A stretch of 64,000 nt of DNA. Source: Mactromeris polynyma. Lineage: Eukaryota > Mollusca > Bivalvia > Venerida > Mactridae. Within the stretch, counting starts at the first letter, position 1. The number at the start of each line of letters is the position of its first letter. The position numbers and the translations under genes are program-made. The notes below the pieces were generated by a model. The model had not been told where the DNA came from. It saw nothing but the letters and a program-made list of their open reading frames with translations, and did no database searches. This document shows positions 49,105 through 58,900 of the stretch, in pieces. The stretch covers positions 8,060,001 to 8,124,000 of the forward strand of contig JASFXZ010000016.1 of NCBI GenBank assembly GCA_032209605.1, given 5' to 3'.

Positions 49105-49896
49105 TGTCGAGCGTATTTAAATGCACACTTGTTTAGGCCTACTTCTCTGTGACGCTTTTATCTGGTCACAACGAAATTTCTTATCTATATACAAGTAGAT
49201 GTAATGTATTAATCCTGACATGATCGTTTACAGCTAAAGGTTGTAACTTTCCTTTTCAGTTACATGTTGCTTTATAGAAACATTTTGTTTTCAAGGTTTG
49301 AAGAAAAACGGATTACAGAGCCATGATTATATTATTTAATGACCTTGAACACTATTTAATGTACTAGTACTTGTACTTGGATCTGCACTGGCGATTTCAG
49401 GAGGCGCACCATTGGTTGAACAGGTGCTACCCCAAAACTGTCTGGAAAAGTATATGCCTTTTTATGACACAGCAAGCGGAAAGCGTTTGAGCACCATTTT
49501 TAGATTTCCAACCTCTTCTTTAGGCCTAAGTGACGTCATTTTCAGAAAACGTCACATGTGACGTCACCGTGTACTGACAGTTAACAATATTTGCCCCATA
49601 TGGCACTATAAACACGAAGTTACCGTATGGAGTAAATAGTGTTTCGTGCTTGCAAATTATGACATCACATGCTGCGTTTTCTTCAAATGCCGTCACTTAC
49701 AGAAGGAAGGAAATCCTGTAGTGCAGCGCTCATTTCTGCTCGTTACGAAAGAGGATTTGGACAAAACGTGACGCGGTAAAGTACCTCAAATCAACCCACC
49801 AAAAATATGTGTCTGATTTGAGGATCTCTCAAATAATAATCAGAGTATGATACGTATTCTCGATAACTTACTCTTTTACTGAACCCAAGCAGCATT

Positions 49897-50232
49897 ACAT
49901 AGCTCCCACATCTACAATATTTACCCCCCTTGTTCTTGACTGTCGGCTATTTTGATAGGCAAAACTGATAAGCCCTTAAAGGAGTAATTTCCAAATATGT
50001 GATAATTGAGAAAATAGCAAGAGAATTTGCATGTGACAACCACTTTTCTTCAACTTACTGAGCCAAATGCCCACATGAGCATAATGAATTAGTTATTTTT
50101 TATGTATCGTATTAGTTTATCATCGTTTATAAATTACATTATATTCTCCATACACTTTAAAGAAATTTGCCTATCAAAATGGCCGACAAGTCAGAACAAG
50201 TGAGGTGAATAGTGTAGATGGGGGAACTATCT
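49897..50232. mobile_element. MITE with TIR AGATAGTTCCCACAT, copy 2, absent from unit A
   Basis: It is a clear sibling of 28570-28903, with inner words such as ATTTTGATAGGCAAAACTGA and AAATATGTGATAATTGAGAA shared. The empty site in unit A reads GCAGCAATTTGG (45214-45225), and here ATT flanks both ends, consistent with a 3-bp duplication. Confidence 0.85.
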
Positions 50233-50878
50233 ATTTGGAAAGTCCGATTTCAGTATACATTTGTGTGCTACATTAAAAGTAATAGATCTATAACGGTTTA
50301 TTTTTGGCAATTATTGAATTCTGATCGAATTTATCTTGTAACTTGGCCCGAAAAAAATGACTTATATAACAGCAGAAAGAGAACATATTTTACAAATATA
50401 TAATTCTACCGACGTTCCCTACTTGTGGTCACATCCGTTCTGCGCGCGCATAATATGTTATTAGCAAAACACATTCTGATTGGTAAAATATTCCGAGAAA
50501 CATTTTCCGAACGAACGACCTTTGTCATTTGAACAATCGCCCAATTCGAGGGCTCGATTACATATGAATTCAGACATCAAAACCGGATGTTGATAGTGAA
50601 TTTTCGCCACGGGAATAATTTACTATAAAGCAAATAATTTGCTTATTTGTAAAAAAAAAGGCACAGATTGCTGAAAATTTAATCTATCGTGAGTGAAATA
50701 TATGTCGCAATCAGTCAGAAAACTGTCTGATTCTGAAACTAGAAGTATTGACAATTTCTGGTGACGTTTAATTATATTCCTCTGGTGCCAGATACCTAAA
50801 CTTACTATCATGAATATTATTTTAACATTAAATACTATTATCAGTGAAAAATAAAAAATGAAACTTTATACATGTACA

Positions 50879-50884
50879 TTTATT
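50879..50884 (-). terminator. Poly(A) signal of the 237-aa gene
   Basis: AATAAA on the minus strand lies 25 bases past the stop codon. Confidence 0.55.
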
Positions 50885-50908
50885 AAAAAGATAAATACTT
50901 GGAATAAT

Positions 50909-52409
50909 CTATACTTCTTGCGGACATGAATTTATATCGAGCAATCTGTCAGGGTCTAAATCCTTCTCATTGGACTTTGTACATGGAATCATTTTTTTTA
51001 AAAAGTCTGCAAATCTTTGAAATCTTCCATTTAGCTGTTTCCCTTTACTGGAGGTAAGTGTAGCTGTTATTTCTTCAATAGCCTCGTTTTCATTTTCAAG
51101 ACTTATTTCCACCATTTCTTCGGAAATAGCGAACGAACGCTGAACTTTGCCTTTTTTAAATTTTGATTTGTCTTTAGTTTTCGACTTTTCGTCATTGGTT
51201 TGGTATTTTGATGACTCATCTTCTTCGAGAATTGGCCTTGCACGTCGAGCACTGTCCTGGGAAGTTCCGCTGTGTGTGTACATTGGATCAAACGCAGGCG
51301 ATGATCTCTGTCGAACAACTCCAAGTGGCGTTTCAAGCGAGGGGACTCTAGTTAAAGATTTCACGGTACGCAAGCTTTGCGTGGGAATATTAGAATATTT
51401 TTCCAGCGATGTGGATCTAGATGGTACCACAGTTTCAAACTTGTGCACAGTGCAATCTTTTACGGGTGGAACACTGTTCGGTCCTTTCACTGAGTCTTTG
51501 TTAATGTTCTTGGCGTTGTTAGTGTAATCTGCAGTAAAATGATTCGTGGTACGTTACGTACTCATTTGAAATCATAGACATTTGAAGTTAGAACCTGTTC
51601 AAGTATCAAAATCGCCACTATGCACAACAATGTACGTTCATGTTTTGCAATACATTTGAAGAGTTTGCAGTTGCCGAATAAATGGCTCAGGTTAGAAAAA
51701 TCTCAAATTATATATCAGTTTAATGAAGACAGATATTGTGGTACATATTGTGGTACATAATGCAATAAGTTACTTATGCATTGCACTACATCGTGGTTCA
51801 CTTCAGACGTATCGTGGCACCCTTGATATTTAAGAGGTTTATTTCAATCATTTAGCAATTACATGTACACCCAAATGCTTTTCAAACTGGTCGTTTTTAT
51901 ATTGTCATAGTTTTATTCAAAATAAATACATGTATAGTGAAATATGAAATAACTAAAAACAATTTACTCTATTCTTATACACCTCAGTAAAACGTGTATG
52001 CTGATGCCCAACCATCCACGCGTGATTGTACAAAAATCTGCTTTAAAGGGTTTATTAAACTAAGAGCAAGAACATAGGGTGACCGATTAGAAAAGTGTTT
52101 CGGTGTATCTCGGATCCATTCCGTTTCTGTATAGAAGCTTTGCAGAAATTCATAATTTACTTAGCTATGTCAATCGATTAAACACCAACACATCGTCGCG
52201 TGACAGTTCAATAGTTCAATCATTTTCCAATTATCACAAATGGCGATCATGTATTATCGAAATCGCGTAGATCTAAATAATGTTCTGATTCGAGTTATAG
52301 AAGTATGGTAAATACCTTGAACATGGAAACCTTTGTTTTGCTGTCTCTCACAGTCTGACGCGTTGGATTGGCTCTGGTTGCATTGTCCTTGCTGTCGTTT
52401 TCTTGTCAT
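50909..52409 (-). CDS. Uncharacterised hydrophilic protein, two exons, 237 aa
   Basis: Exons 52409-52316 and 51528-50909 join in phase 1 (CAAG|GTATTT to CTGCAG|ATTAC). I do not recognise a family. The N-terminus is basic and Gln/Asn-rich (MTRKRQQGQCNQSQSN). The middle is Ser/Pro-rich with repeated SL-type spacing (SLEKYS, SLRTVKSLT, SLETP). A Lys-rich run (KTKDKSKFKKGKVQ) precedes an acidic helix (ENENEAIEEI), and the tail contains a likely helix FQRFADFLKKMIPC. No signal peptide or membrane segment is visible, so it is probably cytoplasmic or nuclear. Its last 64 bp were copied into the C1q tandem duplication. A further upstream exon cannot be excluded. Confidence 0.6.
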
Positions 52410-52771
52410 TTCCGGATGTCCTTTAAATTGTAAGAAAATGAGATGAGAAGCACTCAGTACAGTATATGACAAAACGATTGGCCCATCTATAGAACAACCT
52501 CTTACCTAGCAGCATCTTTGTGTATTGATCTTAAAGTTTGACCTTTGTAACTCCGCGTCTAATAATGAGCTTGCTCGTCTTTTCACTATAACCGTGCGAG
52601 GTAATCACATGGTTTGTGTCGTTATTTTGTAAACCACGTGATTTCCCTGGGCACACTGAGTCCATTACAATAGAGCGTCTGTTAGTTATTATCTTCATTG
52701 ATTGTTGCATAGTCAGTACGCTTGTGAAGTAGAACATAGTATGAAATCAGCTTGTTTGTAACTGCGAAAGT

Positions 52772-53050
52772 ATTTTTTCGGCGCAGCCGTACTAACATGG
52801 TTTTGCTAGGCAATTTCTCTTCAACCGAACAACGTTTGTAACCTTGACGCGGATTGATTAGCACTCTCGATAAAGGTTACGTTAATTACCGAAATCCACT
52901 CAAATTTCGGTGAATTTACCGAAATCCACTGAATTTTGGTGAATTTACCGAAATCCATTTTGGATCTGGAGTGACCAGCAAGCGTAACATCTCGGCATTT
53001 TTTTATTTTGCACAAATCATAACCTTCAAATTGCGCCGACCATCTTTTTC
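52772..53050. repeat. CGGCGCA-family element, copy 4
   Basis: It starts TTTTTTCGGCGCAGCCGTAC and ends AATTGCGCCGACCATC. Inside, a short CCGAAATCCA-containing unit is repeated three times (about 52890-52960). Confidence 0.65.
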
Positions 53051-53655
53051 GGCGCAGCCGTACTAATATGGTTTTGCTATTTCCATATCAGTGTTTTGTA
53101 AACCAATCATATTGACGCAGATTGGTTGCCATTGTGTATAGTGTATATCATGGTTTATCCAGTAAGTAGTTCTGTTAGTCAGTAGCCTGGATTACATGCC
53201 CTTACCATTATCGGTGTGCAGAGTCCGCTGAGTACCAGACTTAAATTAGTCATCACCACGGTGAATTGTCCAGTGTTGGAATTAAGAAGACTGGTGTAAT
53301 GTACCAGTCGCGATCATTTATATCGTTTAAATCAGATACATCGCTATATAACAAGTTTATTAACATGAACGTGTGAGTTCACGACTTATGCATTAGGTAA
53401 TATTGATGAACTATATATTGAAACAAACTATACTGTGTCTACGACTTATCACACATGGGACCAATATATACATGTATCCCAGATCACACTACGCAGTGAT
53501 CTCCCCTTACATGTCTCGGCGTTTCTGTAGTATAGCGTAATTGAATGACTGGCAGTCGTAACATTTAGGCATTTTTTATGTTGTACAACCAATTTTAACC
53601 TTCAGATTGCAACAAATTTGCATTCTTCAAGTTGCGCCGACCATCTTTTTTAAAG
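53046..53655. repeat. CGGCGCA-family element, copy 5, head to tail with copy 4
   Basis: It begins TTTTTCGGCGCAGCCGTACT directly at the end of copy 4 and ends GTTGCGCCGACCATC. The adjoining ends share the TTTTT border, so the pair may come from tandem insertion or duplication. Confidence 0.6.
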
Positions 53656-53912
53656 ATATTTCTTACAAACCATAGAGGTGATCTATGATTTGTTTAATCC
53701 AGTTTTGGCAGCTATCATCGTCATCATCATCTTCAGATATCGCTTTCCTCTATTAGACTATTGTCGCGATACGTATAATAATACTATTTAATTTACGTGT
53801 ATATGCTTACTGTATATGTATCGTAATAGGGTAAGGCTTAGGGCCTAAGTAGGCTAATCTAAGTACATCAATATCCATGGATGATATGCCATGAAAAATT
53901 TAAGGGGGAATG

Positions 53913-53997
53913 TTGCGGTCGATGTGGGGCTCGAACACACGACCCCCTTAACACTAGTACGGCGCCTAGCACTACCGACTGAGCCAACCGGGCGGCC
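53913..53997 (-). repeat. tRNA-like sequence (SINE or tRNA pseudogene)
   Basis: On the minus strand TTGGCTCAGTCGG (box A-like) and GTGTTCGAGCCCC (box B-like) are correctly spaced, but acceptor and D stems do not pair fully. It is most likely a SINE head. Confidence 0.5.
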
Positions 53998-55099
53998 GTC
54001 TAACCCCAAACCACTACACCTACATGTAGATAAATGGTCAAATCACTTAAAAGTTCATGTATTGTCGGGTCATAGATGTTATGGCTGTTTCAAAGCTCTA
54101 GGGCCTGCATGGTATGTCGTAGATCTTATATATAGTAACTTACAACGTATACAGTGGCTTACGACCAGGACGATAATGAACTGAACAAAGCTAAAATAAT
54201 AATTGAAATCTTACTAGATTATATTTTTTTTATCTGTTTTACATTTTCCACTGTTTCTGTTTACACCAATCAGTCTCAAGTTGTCTGCTCGTAAAGACGT
54301 CATGACAACGACGTCGATATTATTGTACCTACGCCATATAATTATGACGTCATCAATGACTGCGCTCCATGAAGTGTATTATTATAAAGGTCCTTATATT
54401 TCTTTCAAAACGTTGGAGATTAATCCTAGTATGTATACTGTTAGATATTTTCAGCGTCGATATTTTTCCAGGTCGGTCAAAATGTGCAGAATTCTGTTCT
54501 ATTGTAGTCCGCCATTAACCGAATGCACTAATCAAGACGCTTGTCAAGATGCCCAAAATCGCACGAATACAGTAGTACACTAAATTGAATATTTTACATA
54601 ACATATTTATGGTTGCATACACATTTACTGTCATTCTATTACCAGCATGTTTGGTGTTTTTACATTAAAAAGACGATCCCTGACTGAATTTCCCACTACT
54701 AAACCAAACAAACGTCCACTATTGAAATTGTGTTTTTAAAATACATTTAGATGATCATGAAGGCCTGCACACTTCTTTTGTTAAATTAAGGGAGATTTGC
54801 AGAATAATCTTCATCGCAAGCCTGAGTGAAAAGAAAATGAATTAGCATTAAAATTGAACTGATTTTATCACGTGTTTAAAGCATTTTATTAAGATGTGTA
54901 TTATGTAAAATTGTATAGCTCTACAGTTAATCAGGAAAAAATATGATGTTTGCACTATACTTAAATCTGAAAATTATGTTGAGCAAATCGCAAATATATA
55001 TACTATTTGTTTAACTAATACATCCACATGCTACTGCAATGAAAGTAAAATAATTGCGATAAAATGCATATTTTGTCCAATGTTACGCTATGTTGTGAT

Positions 55100-55180
55100 T
55101 TTGTTGTCTTGGTGCGTATTGGGGTTTTTAATAGTACCGAACTAATCGAATGTGTCCTTCGGTCGTCTTGTTTCGCCAAG
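55100..55180 (+). other. Probable non-coding first exon of COX4
   Basis: A strong donor (CGCCAAG|GTAAGATG) at 55180/55181 follows pyrimidine-rich sequence (CTTCGGTCGTCTTGTTTC), and the ATG-bearing exon begins right after an acceptor (TATATTCAG) at 55931, so an upstream exon is required. The 5' limit is a guess. Confidence 0.5.
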
Positions 55181-55651
55181 GTAAGATGCGGTACTATTTG
55201 TTACGTATCAGTGTCATAATCGTCGTCAGTATGGTCATTTCTTGTTGATAAATATTTAAATCGTTAAACTGTGAATGTTTGAGACGTATAAAAACTTACA
55301 CTTTCATTATTAGGTTTAGATTTATTTCTCCTTGAATTTTGGTCCAAGTGGGTGGGGTACGCTCGCAGTTCGTCACGTTCGCAACGTTCTTTTTATTTTA
55401 AACTTGTTCCTTTGATTTGTTGCAAATCATAATCGCTCAATTTAAAAGAATGCAATATTTCTGTCAATAACATATAACCTTTTATTAAAAATTATGCGGT
55501 TTTGATTCGGTCATTTAAAAAAATCAATGTCAGAATTCAGATATCGTAAATAGGTCGTTACAGTATCCCGGATGTATCATAGATAGATACAGTAACGAGT
55601 TATAACTTAACCCTGTGTAAAAAGAAATGGTTGAGCATGTGTGAAAGTATA

Positions 55652-55845
55652 TCAGGTGTTCCACTAGGTGCTGAATCTTGAGGGTCATTTTGATAATTTT
55701 TTACAGAATTTTACCATTTTATGGCCAAATTACCTATAATTTAGAGAAAAATTGACCCTTCACGGCTTCAGCCAGAATCTTAAGATTCAAAATGGGGCCT
55801 TTTGGAAATTCCAGGGGCCAACTCAATGGTCAAATGGAACCCCTG
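55652..55845. mobile_element. MITE-like element in COX4 intron 1
   Basis: TCAGGTGTTCCACTAGGTG at the left faces ACAGGGGTTCCATTTGACC read from the right end; TAT flanks both sides. It has no coding content. Confidence 0.5.
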
Positions 55846-55932
55846 TATAATGTATTAATTTAGTTGTTTTGAACACAGAGGAGTTGTAAATGCAATGTTC
55901 AATAATTTAACATTTTTTTTGTTATATTCAGC

Positions 55933-58900
55933 ATGTTGAGGAATAGTTCATTATCTGCGATCAGCAGAGTGGGTAAAGTCTCGCAGAGATCTTTCTGCCT
56001 TGGTGCAGTAAGTAGGAAAGATGTGGAACCTACTGGTTCAAAAGCAACGCCAGCCGTTCAAGAAAAAGCTATAGATATGTCATCTTATACCTACAGTACC
56101 ATCACACAAGACGTTAAGGACCAATATTACCCTCACATAGGTAAGAATTTGTGCCTGTGCTTAATTCATATGATAAAATCAGCACCTTAATATTTACATT
56201 AACCCTTTACTCTATAGATACACCGAATCACGCCTCTACTGCTTCTCCATACATATGCCAAATCATACCCCTACCGTATCTCCGTACATATGCATTTTAA
56301 CGCCTCTGAATTTCTGTCACACATTAATTAATTTCTTCATAAAAGTGGGGCTTTTTAATTTATACTGTTGAAAAGATCACTGTTTGATTAATTTAAGGAA
56401 TACAAAAAATATATGGTTACTACATGTATATAGAATTTTGCATAAACAGCATTAAAAAATCACAGGTAGCGATTAACGCTGCTCATGCGAAAGTTTAATT
56501 TCTTTACAGCGGTAAATTTCCTATAAATTCTTGAATTTTCACTACAAGTATTATATATTTAACTTGCCATTTTGTAAAGAGCTATCTTTAAATTGTAGAT
56601 AAATACTTGAATTTATGAAGATTGAGAAAAGTACAAAACAACAGAATAAAAATAGGATTTAAGCTTGCAAGGCATTTTATCGTACTATAGTTATTTACAC
56701 CAAAGTTCATAAAGAAAAATGTATATAAATAAACAGGACGATGGGAACAGATGATACAAATAATACATCACAAGAGTAACAGTCATTATATAAAGGACTT
56801 AAGTATTAAAACCCTCTGCATTTTTTATGAACAGCCCTGCATTCATTTGCGGCTAACAGTAAAAAACTGTTGCTCACGTTACGAAACTGTTTTGTATCCC
56901 TGGCTCACTGTATGGCATACACTGCACAGAGGGAACCAAATTTCAAATGTTAGCCGGGGTATGGTAGAAATCATTGGTAATGTCGTTGCCACTTGCTAAT
57001 TTAAAATTCTTTTATAAGAGGAATGGATAGATTTTAATAAACATATTGAAGTAGATGCAATCAGTCAAATGCCTTTATAATGTCTTGTTTATTATCTATT
57101 TTTAGGCAACAGGGATATTGTTGGACCTAGCTTTTCCAATAGTTATGACTATTCTGATGAAGTTGATTATACTATGCCAAGTGTCCGTTGGGCTCCAAAT
57201 ACATCTGATGTGCTCTCTCTACGAGCGAAGGAAATGGGAGATTGGAAGGCCCTTTCTTTAGCGGAGAAGAAACAGTGTAAGTTTGTCTTCAACTGAACTT
57301 AACAGCTATGTCGAAATCAAAGTATTAAATGGTTATAACAGTGAAACAATAATTAATATTTCAGTTTAGTTTCTGATTTTCTTTGTAAAATTCTATTTTC
57401 TTTAAAACAAGTATGTCCCGAACAACTGAGAAAAGAAATTGTCCACAGCTTCTACACATGTGATTATTAAATAGTTCTATTTTGATGACACACTCACATT
57501 GTTCATTTTCAGTAAGTCCTTTAATTTTGTCTCTGATGAACTGTATTAACCATCTTCAAACACTTGCTGAGTTACAGAATCCATTTACATATACATGGGT
57601 TTATCTCGTATTGGTCAGAACTGAAATAAACAACTTCTTTACATGTTCAAAATCATTAATAATCTTTTACTTGCAATTTTGTTCCTTGTTTTTAGTGTAC
57701 AGGAATGCCTATCGACAAACTATAGCTGAAGTGACGGCTCCAACTGGAGAATGGAAGCGTGTATCATATCTCTTCTTTTACATATGTGCAGTAGCAACTG
57801 TATATTTTGTATATTATACAGAATACTGTAAGTATGAAGTTATGTTATTTTAAAATGATTCATTCAGTTAATTCAGAAAAGAAAAGTGTGCAATATGTTC
57901 CCACTTATATACATATTAAGTGACATTGCTGGCCAGTGAGGAGTTAAATAATACAGATAGTTAGATCAACCTTCCTTCTGCTGGTCATACTGCAGATTTC
58001 TGCATTAAAATAAGATTGAACTATGATTGATGTCAAAACTCGATTAAACATTTAGCTGACATTGCAAATTATTGTTTCACCTGGGGCGGGTTGCATCGAG
58101 CATGTTGTCTGATAAATAACAAGTATTCCTTGTCCAATCTTATAATGTGTATCAACATAATATCTTGGACAAGTTGGATAACCAGCTATATCGCACTTGT
58201 CACTCCAGAGTTATTGCCCTTTAATTAGAGAAATTACCTTAAATTTGTCTTGTCCAATCAATAACTTTAGAAGTCTTTGTCCAATCCTCACCTAACTTGG
58301 TCAGAGAGCAATTTTTATTGTTATAATAATTAAATACATTTCATAAATTTCGAAAACTGGTTGGAATATTTTTCCCATCGGTACTTAGGTTGCTTCTATG
58401 CATATGGATCAAGTCGGGTTCAAACCTAGATCACTAAAGGTGGAGTCATAGGAGATGAGTCATTTTTACGCTGCTTTATTTTAAACTCCAGTGACAAAAA
58501 GTTTATAACGGGCGTATTTTGCAATGGTATGCGCTCTTATAGTGTTATAAATACATTTATTGATTATAAAAATATTGAAATATTACCACAAATTGAAACA
58601 GGAAGTAATTTGTAGTTTTTGGAAAAGACAGGTTGTAAATACAGCTCTGTATGTTGATCAACAGTCCAAAAGACTTTCATGTAATGTCACAGTTAGTTCA
58701 TATCTCTCTTTGTGTTGTAGCTGACATTGCAAATTATTGTTTTTGTAGTGTTATAAATACATTTATTAATTATAAAAATATTGAAATGTTACCACAAATT
58801 GAAACAGGAAGTAATGTGTAGTTTTGGTAAGGACAGGATGTAAATACAGCTCTGTATGTTGATCAACTGTCCCATAGACTTTTATGTAATGTCGCAGTTA

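Larger units (their letters stand above)
46067..50972. repeat. Tandem segmental duplication, unit B
   Basis: It is homologous to unit A end to end, starting GATATAACAAATAGTTACCC and ending inside the terminal exon of the 237-aa gene. It is 224 bp longer, mainly because of a MITE at 49897-50232 and a replaced segment at about 48118-48500. Confidence 0.93.
52410..55080. other. Intergenic with repeats, no confident gene
   Basis: It contains two adjoining CGGCGCA-family elements and a tRNA-like fragment. A plus-strand frame of 100 codons at 54281-54583 has no recognisable features. A minus-strand ATGGCGGAC start near 54513 opens only a short frame. Confidence 0.4.
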
